Notes: generated by a model not told the origin, from the sequence alone. 58,855 bases of DNA from Phascolarctobacterium succinatutens CAG:287 (GCF_000434895.1 NZ_FR892827.1:13509-72363), one strand, 5' to 3'. Numbered from the stretch's first letter, positions 41,175-51,368 are shown. Numbers and translations: made by a program.

Positions 41175-42500
41175 TTAAACCAGCTCTGCCACCATTTCAT
41201 AGGTAAAGCCTTGCAGAATGCGCACTCTTACCATCTGGCCTACCTCCAGCTCGGCGGCATTTTCGATAAAGATGTTGCCGTCGATATCAGGTGCCTCGTG
41301 ATAGGAACGTCCTACCGCAAGAGCGGGGTTTTCTTCATCAAAGCCTTCGACGATAACGTCCAGCTCCTCATCCTCGCGCTCCTGATGGATTTCTTCGGAA
41401 ATACCTGCCTGCAGCGCCATCAGCTCATGATAGCGGTTTTCCTTAACCTCAGGCTCAATCTGGTTTTCCATAGCGCCGGCCACAGTACCCTCCTCCTGGG
41501 AATACTGAAACACGCCTGCGTTTTCAAAGCGCTGCTTTTCAACAAAGTCCATCAGCTCCGCAAAATCCTCGTCGGTTTCACCGGGGAAGCCCACGATAAA
41601 GGTAGTGCGGATAGTAATTCCCGGAATACGCTCACGCAGCTTGGCCAGAAGCTCCTCTACCTGCGCGCGTGTATCGTAACGGTTCATGCTGTCAAGCAGT
41701 CTGTCGCTGGCATGCTGCAGAGGAATATCAATATACTTGCACACCTTGTCGCATTCGGCAAAGGCTGCAATCAAATCGTCCGTAAAGTTGTTGGGATACA
41801 GGTACATAACGCGAATCCACTTAATGCCCTCCAGCTCGTTGAGGTCACGCAGCAGCTGCGGCAAAAGCAGCTTGCCGGTGAGGTCCTCGCCGTAGCGGGT
41901 AGTGTCCTGCGCAACGACAATCAGCTCCTTGACGCCGTGAGCAGCAAGGCTTCTTGCCTCTGCCATAACCTCATCATAAGGGCGGCTGGTGTAGGGACCG
42001 CGCAGCTGCGGAATAATGCAGTAGGAGCAGCAGTTGTCGCAGCCCTCGGCAATTTTCAGATACGCCATGTAACCAGGCGTAGTCAGCATTCTGGGCGGAG
42101 CCTGCACATTTTTGCTTTCCAGCTTCTGCAGATGCTTTACGCGCTTGCCTGCCAGCACCTGGTCGATAACCCAACCGATATCGGTAAAGCTGTCGGTGCC
42201 GACGATAGCGTCTACCTCCGGCATGCTTTCGAAAAGCTCGTCTGCATAGCGCTGGCCGAGGCAGCCTGCCATAATCAGATACTTGCAGCTGCCCTCCTCC
42301 TTGTATTGCGCCATTTGTAAAATTGTGCTGATGGATTCCTCCTTCGCACTTTCGATAAAACCGCAGGTATTAACAATAATCAGTTCGGCATCTGCGGGAT
42401 CATTGGTAATCTCCAGCTGCTTATCCTTGATAATACCCAGCATAACTTCAGAATCTACCAGATTTTTGGGACAGCCGAGGCTGACCATACCTATTTTCAT
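41175..42500 (-). CDS. rimO: Ribosomal protein S12 methylthiotransferase
   Basis: 441 aa. N-terminal UPF0004 domain with LGCPKNLVDSE and cluster cysteines, radical SAM motif GCDNCCSYCIIP (CxxxCxxC), and a C-terminal TRAM domain ending GFTYEMVAELV. Adds a methylthio group to Asp of S12; uses two 4Fe-4S clusters. RimO is told from MiaB by the YLYPNNFTDDLI region and by size. Confidence 0.92.
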   Translation of the reverse strand: MKIGMVSLGCPKNLVDSEVMLGIIKDKQLEITNDPADAELIIVNTCGFIESAKEESISTILQMAQYKEEGSCKYLIMAGCLGQRYADELFESMPEVDAIVGTDSFTDIGWVIDQVLAGKRVKHLQKLESKNVQAPPRMLTTPGYMAYLKIAEGCDNCCSYCIIPQLRGPYTSRPYDEVMAEARSLAAHGVKELIVVAQDTTRYGEDLTGKLLLPQLLRDLNELEGIKWIRVMYLYPNNFTDDLIAAFAECDKVCKYIDIPLQHASDRLLDSMNRYDTRAQVEELLAKLRERIPGITIRTTFIVGFPGETDEDFAELMDFVEKQRFENAGVFQYSQEEGTVAGAMENQIEPEVKENRYHELMALQAGISEEIHQEREDEELDVIVEGFDEENPALAVGRSYHEAPDIDGNIFIENAAELEVGQMVRVRILQGFTYEMVAELV

Positions 42501-42560
42501 TCTTTACCTCCAAAACCTGCTGCCCTCACCCAAGCTGTCGGGACAGCAAGCAAGAGCATA

Positions 42561-42648
42561 AATCACTATAATCTAATCACTAATCACTGATGACTGATGA
42601 CTAACGACTAATCACTGTTCACTAATCACTGATGACTAATCACTATTT
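42561..42648. repeat. Degenerate ACTAATC heptamer repeat
   Basis: Runs of (T/G)A(C/T)TAATCAC and variants ACTGATG in tandem, overlapping the stop of the binding-protein gene by a few bases. A second such tract lies at 49297-49352. Confidence 0.85.
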
Positions 42649-43632
42649 ACTGAATCTAACCTTACTCAGCCACTTATTTGTCAGGCTGTCCTGCTTAACA
42701 GGCTCCAGATAGCTGCTGTTAAGCCAGATTTTATCAGCATCGGCGGCAGCCTCATCAAAGCCGCGCGGGAACAGGAAAAGATAGCCTGTAGCGTTTTCCT
42801 GTGCTATCGCCTGCACCTGCTCGCTTGTCAAAAGCCATTCCATAACCGCAAGGCCCTGCAAATCATCGGCAGTATTCTTAAAGAGGCCTACGCAGAAAAG
42901 ATTTACCGGCGTGCCCTCCTTAGGATAGACAACATAAGCGGGAAATTTATTTTCCAGATATTTAAAAACGTAGCTTTGTCTGGTTATGGCCACATCCGCA
43001 TCACCCACCGCCGCCATGCGCACAGGTGTAAAGGGGAACTTGGAATATTGCCCGATAAAGCGGTTGATATTGCCTAAATACTCCAGCGATTCATCCTCGC
43101 CGAAGCGGTCCGCCAAACCTGCCAGAAAGTTTTGCGTGCTGTTGCTGTCGGATAAATTTTCCAGAGCAATGCGCAGCTGCTCTTTTCCTGCCAGATCCTG
43201 CCAGCTGCAGATATTGGCCTGACCGACAGTACGGGCGTACTGCTGGTTGACCAGAAAAACTATCGGATCATAGAAAACGCCGTACCAGCTTAAATCCGCG
43301 TCACGGAACTTCTGCGGCAGTCTGTCGCCATCGGCAAAGGCCACAGGCTTCAGGCGTCCCTGACGCTTCAGGCCGACAAGCGTGCGCTGTTCGGCCAGCA
43401 CAACGTCCGGCAGCTCATCGCCGGGCTTCAGCTCGTAAACAGCCTTCAGCTGCAGCTTATCCTTCTGCTCCTTGTTGAAGGCATCCACCAGATTTTCAGT
43501 AAATTTATTATCAAGCTCGGAATACAGGATAATGGTTTTTGCTCCTGCGTTCTGTACAGGAGCAGGCTGCTCACCGCAGCCTCCCGTCAGTATTCCGGCC
43601 AATATCAGCACTAAAAAGATACAACGGATCAT
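42643..43632 (-). CDS. ABC-type substrate-binding lipoprotein (FbpA-like)
   Basis: 329 aa. Signal peptide with lipobox LTGGC, lipidated near Cys19. Typical extracellular solute-binding fold: IILYSELDNKFTENLVDAFN, DVVLAEQ, and a C-terminal EWLLTSEQVQ. The closest general type is the iron(III)/thiamine/2-aminoethylphosphonate group. No permease or ATPase gene is adjacent, so its transporter lies elsewhere or the gene has another use. The last codons run into a heptamer repeat tract. Confidence 0.75.
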   Translation of the reverse strand: MIRCIFLVLILAGILTGGCGEQPAPVQNAGAKTIILYSELDNKFTENLVDAFNKEQKDKLQLKAVYELKPGDELPDVVLAEQRTLVGLKRQGRLKPVAFADGDRLPQKFRDADLSWYGVFYDPIVFLVNQQYARTVGQANICSWQDLAGKEQLRIALENLSDSNSTQNFLAGLADRFGEDESLEYLGNINRFIGQYSKFPFTPVRMAAVGDADVAITRQSYVFKYLENKFPAYVVYPKEGTPVNLFCVGLFKNTADDLQGLAVMEWLLTSEQVQAIAQENATGYLFLFPRGFDEAAADADKIWLNSSYLEPVKQDSLTNKWLSKVRFSK

Positions 43633-43647
43633 CTCATCCCTCCGTTA

Positions 43648-45597
43648 CTATCTGCGGCGCTTATCCTCACGCCTTTTTCCACCGGTACTGCCTGAAGCGG
43701 TACTGCACGTTGCCTTACGCGCTCCACTGCCGGCAGCACTGCGGGTTGCATTACGCTTCGGTCCGCGAGATGCATCACGCTTCGCGCCACGCGCTCCGCC
43801 GCGCTGCTCCTGCTCCGTATGCAGCAGGCATTTAGGCCCGTTGCCCACAAGGTCCATACGGCCTGCCTTCTGCAGCGCCTCCAGCACCAGCTTGCGGTTA
43901 CGCGGAGCACGGTACTGCATCAGCGCACGCTGCATTGCTTTATCATGCGGATTGCGGGCCACAAATACGGTTTCACCGCTTTCCGGGTCGACGCCGGAAT
44001 AATACATCGCCGTCGCCGCACTGCCGGGAGTAGGAATGAAGTCCTGCACCTGCTCCGGATTGTGCTTGATATCACGCAAAAACTCTGCCAGCTCAATGGC
44101 ATTGTTCAGCGTGCAGCCCGGATGGCTGGAAATAAAATACGGCACCAGATATTGCGGCAGCCCGATTTCTTTATTTTTTTGCGCATAAAGGCGCATAAAC
44201 TTCAGATAAACATCCTTACCGGGCTTGCCCATACGCGCCAGAACCTGCGGTACGATATGCTCGGGCGCCACCTTCAGCAGACCGCTGATGTGATAGCGGC
44301 ACAGCTCATCGAGGAATTCCTGCTTTTTATCCGCCAGCATATAATCATAACGGATACCGCTGCGGATAAACACCTTCTTGACGCCCGGTAAAGCGCGCAG
44401 CTTGCGCAAAAGCGCTATATAATCGCTGTGGTCGGCATCAATATTGGGGCACGGCTTGGGGAACAGGCACTGTCTGTCCTTGCACACGCCGTATTTCAGC
44501 TGCTTGGCACAGGAAGGATGGCGGAAGTTGGCCGTAGGGCCGCCAACGTCATGGATATAGCCCTTAAAGCCGTCCAGCTGCGTCAGAATCTTAGCTTCGC
44601 GCAGAATAGATTCATGGCTGCGCGCCTGAATGACGCGTCCCTGATGCGCATGAATAGCGCAGAAGGAACAGCTGCCGAAGCAGCCTCTGCTGCTGACAAG
44701 GCTGAACTGAACCTCTTCGAGCGCTGCCACGCCTCCCTTGGCATCATAGCTCGGATGCCACTTACGCATATAGGGCAGATCATAGATAGCGTCCATCTCC
44801 TCCATCGTCAGCGGGAAGATGTTCGGATTCTGTACGATATATTTCTTCTGTCCCTTTTGGACTACGATTTTGCCATAAAACGGGTCCTGCTCCTTGCTCT
44901 GCAGCTTGAAGGCTCTGGCAAATTCCTTGCGGTCGTCTTTAATAGCCTTCCAGTCAGGAAGCTCCACATATTCGTCATCGGGCAGAGTGTCGGACATATA
45001 CGCCGTACCGCGGATGTAATGCATATCCTCGGCAGAAGCACCGCCTGCCAGATAATCGGCAATTTCCATAATCTGCTTTTCACCCATGCCGTAAATCAAA
45101 AGGTCCGCGCCGCTGGCCTCCAGAATAGAGGGCATCAGCTTGTTTTCCCAGTAGTCGAAATGCACAAAACGGCGCAGGCTGGCTTCAATGCCGCCGATAA
45201 TTACAGGCATATCAGGCCACAGCTGCTTGACGAGCCGCGCATAAACAGCCGTAGCATGGTCGGGACGCTGTCCCACCGCACCGCCTGCGGTATACTTGTC
45301 GACAGAACGCTCATTCTTGGCTGCCGTATAACGGCACAGCATGGAGTCAAGGTTGCCGCCGGAAATAAGCACGCCCAGTCGCGGCTTGCCCAGCTCTGCC
45401 AGATATTCTGCTTTATCCCAACGCGGCTGGCACAGCATAGCTACCTTGTAGCCCTGCGCCTCCAGCACACGGCAGATTACTGCCGGACCGAAGGAGGGAT
45501 GGTCTACATAAGCATCGCCGCTAATAAACAGAAAGTCAATCTGCTCCCAGCCACGCTCGGCAATTTCTTGAGCGGAAATCGGTAAAAACTGTTTCAT
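43648..45597 (-). CDS. YgiQ family radical SAM protein
   Basis: 649 aa. N-terminal B12-binding-like region (FLFISGDAYVDHPSFG), then the radical SAM motif GCFGSCSFCAIHAHQGR, and DxGGPTANFR. The C-terminal ~50 residues are low-complexity Arg/Ala/Gly/Ser and strongly basic, consistent with RNA contact. Function of YgiQ is unknown. Lies between the RodZ-like gene and the lipoprotein gene. Confidence 0.9.
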   Translation of the reverse strand: MKQFLPISAQEIAERGWEQIDFLFISGDAYVDHPSFGPAVICRVLEAQGYKVAMLCQPRWDKAEYLAELGKPRLGVLISGGNLDSMLCRYTAAKNERSVDKYTAGGAVGQRPDHATAVYARLVKQLWPDMPVIIGGIEASLRRFVHFDYWENKLMPSILEASGADLLIYGMGEKQIMEIADYLAGGASAEDMHYIRGTAYMSDTLPDDEYVELPDWKAIKDDRKEFARAFKLQSKEQDPFYGKIVVQKGQKKYIVQNPNIFPLTMEEMDAIYDLPYMRKWHPSYDAKGGVAALEEVQFSLVSSRGCFGSCSFCAIHAHQGRVIQARSHESILREAKILTQLDGFKGYIHDVGGPTANFRHPSCAKQLKYGVCKDRQCLFPKPCPNIDADHSDYIALLRKLRALPGVKKVFIRSGIRYDYMLADKKQEFLDELCRYHISGLLKVAPEHIVPQVLARMGKPGKDVYLKFMRLYAQKNKEIGLPQYLVPYFISSHPGCTLNNAIELAEFLRDIKHNPEQVQDFIPTPGSAATAMYYSGVDPESGETVFVARNPHDKAMQRALMQYRAPRNRKLVLEALQKAGRMDLVGNGPKCLLHTEQEQRGGARGAKRDASRGPKRNATRSAAGSGARKATCSTASGSTGGKRREDKRRR

Positions 45598-45618
45598 TAA
45601 AAACTCCTGAACAAATTA

Positions 45619-46644
45619 TTATTTCTTCTTATCGGCCTTCGCTTCGCCGGCAGCCTGTGGCTGCTGCGGCTCAGCCTGCTTAACCTCAGCCTGCGGCTTC
45701 GGTTCTTCTGCCTTCGGCGCAGGTGCGGCTGCAGCAGGCTGCGGCGCTTCCTCTACTGCGGCAGCAGGTGCAGCCTTGGTTTCGGCTACGGGCTGCGGTG
45801 CAGCCTCCTCTGCCTTAGCTGCGGCTGCAGGCTGTGCGGGAGCGTTGCGCAGATAGGTCTTCACGGCCACGCCATGCTCGCCCTTCAGGTCAACAGCCTC
45901 GCCGTTCACCTTGATGCGTACAACGCCGATATTGCCATATTTGACAATCAGCTTATCCTTAGCCTCGAAATGCTTGCTTTCCTTAGCATGCAGAATGCCG
46001 GCAAAAAGCTCCTTGCCGTCGGCACTTGCCTCCAGCCAGCAGTCACCCTCGGCCTCCAGGTCAACAGTAACCTTATCCAGCACTGCGGGTGCTTTAGCTT
46101 CAGGCTTAACCTGCTCGGTCTGCTTAGCCTCTTCCTTAGGCATATTTTTAAAATAATCAATCGTAGCGGGAATAGCAAAATAGCCTGCTGTGAGCACCGC
46201 TACCGCTGCTAAGCCTGCCAGGCACTGCTTCATCGGCAGCTTCGACAAACCCGGCATTTCAAAACGGCCCGGTCCGCCGCCGAGCATTTCAAAGCGGCCT
46301 GTACCGCTGCCGATATCACGCTTATCCTTCAGCTGGATATTGAGACGGACCTTTTCCACCTCGCGGATACCCTGGCTGCGTACAGCCTCTGCCGCCATAC
46401 CGGCAGCACTTGCTTTATATTCATTAACAAGCTCCGGACCGTTCAAGCCCAGATAATTACCGTAGTTGCGGATTATTCCCTTCAGGAAAACCTCGCCCGG
46501 AGTCTTGTCATATTCGTCATTTTCTACAGCCTGCAGATAACGGCTGCGGATACTGGTAGCCTTTTCGGCATCAGCAAGAGAGATACCCTTAGCCAGTCTT
46601 GCTTCTTTCAAAATTGCGCCGACAGTCTTTTCCTTATCATCCAT
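45619..46644 (-). CDS. RodZ-like helix-turn-helix membrane protein (DUF4115)
   Basis: 341 aa. Cytoplasmic HTH_25 domain (~6-75, GAILKEARLAKGISLADAE), linker with a duplicated GRFEM box, one membrane segment at ~139-160, an extracytoplasmic DUF4115 domain, and a 55-residue Ala/Pro/Glu/Lys tail. This is the architecture of RodZ, which links the MreB cytoskeleton to wall synthesis. It is preceded 17 bases earlier by ftsK, another envelope/division gene. Confidence 0.85.
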   Translation of the reverse strand: MDDKEKTVGAILKEARLAKGISLADAEKATSIRSRYLQAVENDEYDKTPGEVFLKGIIRNYGNYLGLNGPELVNEYKASAAGMAAEAVRSQGIREVEKVRLNIQLKDKRDIGSGTGRFEMLGGGPGRFEMPGLSKLPMKQCLAGLAAVAVLTAGYFAIPATIDYFKNMPKEEAKQTEQVKPEAKAPAVLDKVTVDLEAEGDCWLEASADGKELFAGILHAKESKHFEAKDKLIVKYGNIGVVRIKVNGEAVDLKGEHGVAVKTYLRNAPAQPAAAAKAEEAAPQPVAETKAAPAAAVEEAPQPAAAAPAPKAEEPKPQAEVKQAEPQQPQAAGEAKADKKK

Positions 46645-46661
46645 TTCGCCTGCACCTCCGC

Positions 46662-49226
46662 TTATTCACGGCGCAGGAAGCGTTCCTCTGCTTCCTTACG
46701 CGACATTATAACCTCTCGTGGCTTGCTGCCTACAGATTGACCGACAATGCCCAGCTCCTCCATGGTATCTACCAGACGCGCCGCACGCGTATAGCCTATG
46801 CGGAAGCGTCGCTGCAGCATGGAGCTTGATGCCTGCCCCATGTCCAGCACAAGGCTCAGGGCATCCTCAAAAAGCTCATCCTCTGCAGGCGCATTGGAGC
46901 CTGCATCCTCGGCATTATGGCCTTTATTATCACATTCCAGCTCCTGCTCTGTTACTTCTTCGCTGTAATTTACAGGAATGGACTGCTTGATAATGAAATC
47001 TACTATTTTATTCAGCTCATCATCGCTGACGAAGGCACCCTGCACACGCACAGGCTTGTTGTAGCCCATGGGGTAAAAGAGCATATCGCCCTTGCCCAGC
47101 AGCTTTTCGGCACCGCCCATATCAATAATGGTGCGCGAATCTGTCTGCGAGGATACGGCGAAAGCAATACGTGAAGGAATATTCGCCTTGACGATGCCTG
47201 TAATAACATCTACGGACGGACGCTGGGTTGCCAGAATCAGATGGATACCGGCAGCGCGGGCCTTCTGTGCCAGACGCAGAATGGCATCCTCCACATCAAC
47301 CTTGGCTACCATCATCAGGTCTGACAACTCGTCGATGATAATTACGATATAAGGCATCTTTTCTGCGGCCTGTGCGTTATAGGTTTTGATGTCACGCACA
47401 CGGCTGTCGGCAAACGCCTTATAACGGCGCTCCATTTCCGCTACCGCCCAGTGCAGTGCGCTTGCTGCCTTTTTCGGCTCGGTGACAACAGGTGTCAGCA
47501 GATGCGGAATACCATTGTAATTAGACAGTTCTACGACCTTAGGGTCGACAAGAATCAGTTTAACCTCGTCCGGGGTAGCACGGTACAAAAGACCGGCGAT
47601 AATCGTATTGATGCACACCGATTTACCGGAGCCTGTAGAGCCTGCTACCAGAAGGTGGGGCATTTTCGCAAGGTCGGCGGAAATAATATCACCGCTGATA
47701 TCCTTGCCCAGACCGATGCACAGATGCTCCTTGGCATTGCGCACACTGCCTGCCTCCACAACCTCACGGAAGCACACGGGATCGTTCTTCGTATTCGGCG
47801 CTTCGATGCCGATGGCGGATTTGCCGGGAATCGGCGCCTCGATACGCACACCGGGAGCAGCCAGACGCAGGGCAATATCATCCGCAAGGTTCACCACCGA
47901 GCTTACCTTCACGCCTGCCGCAGGCTCCAGCTCAAAGCGGGTAACCGACGGTCCGCGCGTTACGGCAACAACTCTGGCGCGCACCTTGAAGTCTGCCAAA
48001 GTCTGCTCCAGCACCGCACATTGGTCCATGATGTCCTTCTGATAGGTGGACGGGTCGCTGGCCTTCGGCGTATCGAGAAGCTCCAGCGGGGGCAGCTGAT
48101 AGCTGCTCGCGGCCTGCACTTCAGGCTCATATGCTGCTGCAGTCTGCGGAGCAGGCGCCGCTGCGGCAATTTTATCTGCGCTGTCAAAAATCGTTACGGC
48201 TGGCTTCTCCGGTTCGGGCTCAGGCTGAGGCTCTGCCTTGGCAGGCGCTGCAAACGCTGCCTCCTGCTCCTCGCGATAGGTATTGCGGATTACGGAAGCG
48301 GGACGCTCCGGCTCCGGCTCAGGTTCAGCAGCCGGCGGCTCCGCATCATCCAAAAAGCGGCTGTCCGGCTCGTAATCATCGTCATAATTGATAATCGGTC
48401 TTACAATGACCTCGGGTTTGGCCTGCTCCCATTCGGGCAGCTGCACCGGGTCACGCTCTATTTCCTCTTTTAAAGGTGATTTTTCGTAAACACTCTTGTT
48501 TTTGGTAAAGCCTAAAATGCTTCTGAAAGCACTTTTCTTCTGCACGCCCTCGTTGAAGGCATCAAATTCGGGACTGGTATAGTTGCTGATAACGTTATCC
48601 GCGGGAGCGGCATGCTGTTGAGGCGCGGCACTCTTGCGCTTGAACACAGTTCTTACCGCAGGCTCCGGATGCACACGCTCCTCCCTTATCTTATCACCTG
48701 GGCGCACCAGCGTAATCTCGTCGGAGGTCAGATAATCCTGCCACAGCTCCCACCATTTGCGCAGCGGCAGCACCAGGCCAAGCAGCCACAGCCAGCCTAA
48801 GGCAAGAATAATATAAACCGTTACATCACCGGCAAAGGAACGCAGCAGCTTCAGCAAAAGGCCGCCTATAAGACCGCCGCCATCCGCTATCAGCGAAGGC
48901 TCCAGCTCAGAGCCAACAGGCACAAAAACATGATGAGCTGTGCCTGTAAGGCACAGCGTCACCAAAGTAAAAATTAATGTTCTCTTGTTAAAAACACCAA
49001 ATTGTCCTCTAAGCAGCTGCCAGGACGCAGCAAAGAAAGCCAAAGGCAGCAAAAAGATACCCTTACCCAGCAGATACAGCTCCACCAGATAAGCAGAATG
49101 CATCACATCGTCCTCAGCCGTCATAAGAAGAGCGGCTGCAAACAGCAGACCCATAAGCAGGCAGACAACGCCGACAGGGCGCGAGTAGCTTCTATTCTGT
49201 TGCTTCCTTCTTCTTTCCTTGCGCAA
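46662..49226 (-). CDS. ftsK: FtsK/SpoIIIE DNA translocase
   Basis: 854 aa from a TTG at 49226, ten bases after AGGAG; the ATG at 49265 abuts its only ribosome-like site. Four to five N-terminal membrane segments, a Pro/Glu/Ala-rich linker, then the motor with Walker A GSTGSGKS (~529-536), Walker B IIIDELSDLM, and a C-terminal gamma winged helix (ASSSMLQRRFRIGYTRAARL) that reads KOPS-like sequences. Pumps chromosomes clear of the septum. Confidence 0.94.
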   Translation of the reverse strand: MRKERRRKQQNRSYSRPVGVVCLLMGLLFAAALLMTAEDDVMHSAYLVELYLLGKGIFLLPLAFFAASWQLLRGQFGVFNKRTLIFTLVTLCLTGTAHHVFVPVGSELEPSLIADGGGLIGGLLLKLLRSFAGDVTVYIILALGWLWLLGLVLPLRKWWELWQDYLTSDEITLVRPGDKIREERVHPEPAVRTVFKRKSAAPQQHAAPADNVISNYTSPEFDAFNEGVQKKSAFRSILGFTKNKSVYEKSPLKEEIERDPVQLPEWEQAKPEVIVRPIINYDDDYEPDSRFLDDAEPPAAEPEPEPERPASVIRNTYREEQEAAFAAPAKAEPQPEPEPEKPAVTIFDSADKIAAAAPAPQTAAAYEPEVQAASSYQLPPLELLDTPKASDPSTYQKDIMDQCAVLEQTLADFKVRARVVAVTRGPSVTRFELEPAAGVKVSSVVNLADDIALRLAAPGVRIEAPIPGKSAIGIEAPNTKNDPVCFREVVEAGSVRNAKEHLCIGLGKDISGDIISADLAKMPHLLVAGSTGSGKSVCINTIIAGLLYRATPDEVKLILVDPKVVELSNYNGIPHLLTPVVTEPKKAASALHWAVAEMERRYKAFADSRVRDIKTYNAQAAEKMPYIVIIIDELSDLMMVAKVDVEDAILRLAQKARAAGIHLILATQRPSVDVITGIVKANIPSRIAFAVSSQTDSRTIIDMGGAEKLLGKGDMLFYPMGYNKPVRVQGAFVSDDELNKIVDFIIKQSIPVNYSEEVTEQELECDNKGHNAEDAGSNAPAEDELFEDALSLVLDMGQASSSMLQRRFRIGYTRAARLVDTMEELGIVGQSVGSKPREVIMSRKEAEERFLRRE

Positions 49227-49296
49227 GATAAGACAACTCCTAAAATCGCAGTTGCCGGCAGTCATCCTTTATCAGCTGACTGCTGACAACCGCTCA

Positions 49297-49352
49297 CCAA
49301 AAACTAATCACTAATCACTAATAACTATTCACTAATCACTAGTCACTGAAAA
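49297..49352. repeat. Second ACTAATC heptamer repeat
   Basis: About seven tandem, slightly diverged ACTAATC/ACTATTC/ACTAGTC units in the gap between ftsK and rnj, like the tract at 42561-42648. Confidence 0.85.
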
Positions 49353-49355
49353 CTA

Positions 49356-51020
49356 TCAGATTTCCATGATAATCGGCAGAATCATCGGACGGCGGCGTGT
49401 TCTTTCGAACAGGAAGCGTCCCAGAGAATCACGGACCGTGGACTTGATTGCCGACCATTCGGAAACATTGTTTTCCTCGCAGCGGTCCAGCGCAGCCTGC
49501 ACCTTGTCGCGTGCTTCATCCATCAGGTCCTCGGCCTCGCGCACATAAACAAAGCCGCGGGAAACGATATCCGGACCGGAAACCACATGGCAGGATTCCT
49601 TGTCGATGGTTACGACAACAATCATGATACCGTCCTGAGAAAGCTGACGGCGGTCGCGCAGTACGATGTTGCCTACGTCACCGACACCCAAGCCGTCAAC
49701 CAGCACCTTGCCTGCAGGCACCTTGCCGTTAATGGTAATGCTGCTCTTGGTCAGCTCGATAACGCTGCCGTTTTCACCGATAACAATATGGTCTGCCGGC
49801 ATGCCAAGGGATTTAGCCAAGTTAGCATGCTTAACGAGATGACGGTATTCACCATGCACAGGCATGAAGAAACGCGGACGCACCAGATTGTGCATCATCT
49901 TGATTTCCTCCTGGCTGGCGTGGCCGGAAACGTGGACGCCGTTGCTCTTTTCATAAATAACGTCCGCACCCAGCTTGTACAGATGGTCGATAGTACGGGA
50001 AACGAGCTTTTCGTTGCCCGGAATCGGTGTAGCAGAAATAATTACTGTATCACCGGGCATAATATCAACCTTTTTATGGTCATTCATAGCCATACGGGTG
50101 AGCGCGCTCATAGGCTCGCCCTGACTGCCGGTGGTGATAATAACAACCTTTTCCGGCGTATAGTTATGAGTTTCGTCAATATCAATCAAAACGCCCTCGG
50201 GAACCTTTAAGTAACCCAGCTCCTTGGCGATATTAACAACATTCACCATGCTGCGGCCGATAACTGCTACCTTACGGTCGTACTTCACAGCAGTATCAAT
50301 AACCTGCTGGATACGATGTACGTTAGAGGAGAAGGTTGCAACGATAATACGATGCTTGGCATAGCGGAACTCCTCGTCAAAGGTCTGGCCAACCATTTTT
50401 TCGCTGGGAGTGAAGCCAGGGCGCTCGGCGTTGGTGCTGTCTGCCAGCAGGCACAGTACACCGCGGTCGCCGTATTCAGCAAATTTATTGAATTCCATAA
50501 CCTGTCCGTCAACAGGAGTGTGGTCAATTTTGAAGTCACCGGTGTGGATAATAACACCGATAGGAGTAGTAATCGCGATAGCAACAGCGTCGGGAATGCT
50601 GTGGTTTACGCGGATGAAATCGAGCTTAAAGGCACCGGCATTAATCTTGTCACCGGGTTTTACTACGTGCAGGTTTTCGTTGCCTACACCGTTTTCCTTC
50701 AAGCGGCCTTGTAAAATCCCCAGAGTAAGTGCGGTACCATAAACGGGACAATCAATTTGTTTCATAACATAGGGCAGCGCACCGATATGGTCCTCGTGAC
50801 CATGTGTCAGAAAGATACCCTTAATTTTATCTTTATTCTCAACCAAATATGTAATATCGGGAATAACCAAGTCAATGCCGAGCATATCGTCTTCAGGGAA
50901 CATCAGGCCTGCATCAATCAGGATCATGTCGTCCCCGTAACGGAATACCGTCATATTTTTACCAATTTCGCCCAAACCACCCAACGGGATAATCTGGACC
51001 TTATGTTGAAATTTACCCAA
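49356..51020 (-). CDS. rnj: Ribonuclease J
   Basis: 554 aa from the TTG at 51020, preceded by GGAGG; the frame runs 26 codons further without a ribosome site, and the chosen length equals typical RNase J. Metallo-beta-lactamase motif HGHEDH (73-78), further zinc ligands in HTGDFKID and the beta-CASP domain with SGHASQEE and PVHGEYRH. Endonuclease and 5'-3' exonuclease of mRNA decay and rRNA maturation. It has a consensus-like promoter of its own. Confidence 0.95.
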   Translation of the reverse strand: MGKFQHKVQIIPLGGLGEIGKNMTVFRYGDDMILIDAGLMFPEDDMLGIDLVIPDITYLVENKDKIKGIFLTHGHEDHIGALPYVMKQIDCPVYGTALTLGILQGRLKENGVGNENLHVVKPGDKINAGAFKLDFIRVNHSIPDAVAIAITTPIGVIIHTGDFKIDHTPVDGQVMEFNKFAEYGDRGVLCLLADSTNAERPGFTPSEKMVGQTFDEEFRYAKHRIIVATFSSNVHRIQQVIDTAVKYDRKVAVIGRSMVNVVNIAKELGYLKVPEGVLIDIDETHNYTPEKVVIITTGSQGEPMSALTRMAMNDHKKVDIMPGDTVIISATPIPGNEKLVSRTIDHLYKLGADVIYEKSNGVHVSGHASQEEIKMMHNLVRPRFFMPVHGEYRHLVKHANLAKSLGMPADHIVIGENGSVIELTKSSITINGKVPAGKVLVDGLGVGDVGNIVLRDRRQLSQDGIMIVVVTIDKESCHVVSGPDIVSRGFVYVREAEDLMDEARDKVQAALDRCEENNVSEWSAIKSTVRDSLGRFLFERTRRRPMILPIIMEI

Positions 51021-51112
51021 AAAAAATACACCTCCATTTTTTATTTTACATTCTTCCGTACAAATGTAGAAATTGAATTTGATACTGTGTCCGCACACAT
51101 ACTCTCTACTTT

Positions 51113-51141
51113 ATTATACACTAAATATGGGCTATTGACAA
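51113..51141 (-). promoter_or_regulatory. Promoter of rnj
   Basis: Minus-strand TTGTCA (51136-51141), 17-base spacer, TATAAT (51113-51118). Leader about 85 nt. Confidence 0.82.
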
Positions 51142-51206
51142 ATAGTGATACATATTTTTTGTGAAAAGTTTGTTGCCAAACGGATGATTTTTTAGCAGAG
51201 GAATAG

Positions 51207-51305
51207 CGCATACTGCCCAAAGGATGCTATTCTCTCGATGATATCGCTCAGCTTACAAATCTATCTCTCGCTGATGTGGAGAAACTGAAGAAAGAGCAAG
51301 CCTGA
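51207..51305 (+). pseudogene. Remnant of an Rpn-type nuclease/transposase C-terminus
   Basis: Plus-strand frame reads GCYSLDDIAQLTNLSLADVE then KLKKEQA and a stop. This is the short helix-turn-helix-like tail seen at the end of Rpn/PD-(D/E)XK 'transposase' proteins. An in-frame TAG at 51204-51206 and no start or ribosome site show that only the end is left. It is next to an intact Rpn gene on the other strand. Confidence 0.55.
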
Positions 51306-51327
51306 TACGCACACACAACATTAAAGC

Positions 51328-51368
51328 AAAAGGCGTTCTACCGCAGTTGGGTAGAACGCCTTTAGTGT
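51328..51368 (-). terminator. Terminator of the Rpn gene (repeat copy A)
   Basis: Stem AAAGGCGTTCTACC/GGTAGAACGCCTTT with a short loop; read on the minus strand it ends in TTTTGCTTT. The whole 41-base block recurs exactly at 52366-52406. Confidence 0.8.

Noticed and set aside
44428..45585. Plus-strand 385-codon frame opposite ygiQ-like gene
   Set aside because: Antisense shadow produced by codon bias; the minus-strand protein has a full radical SAM motif.
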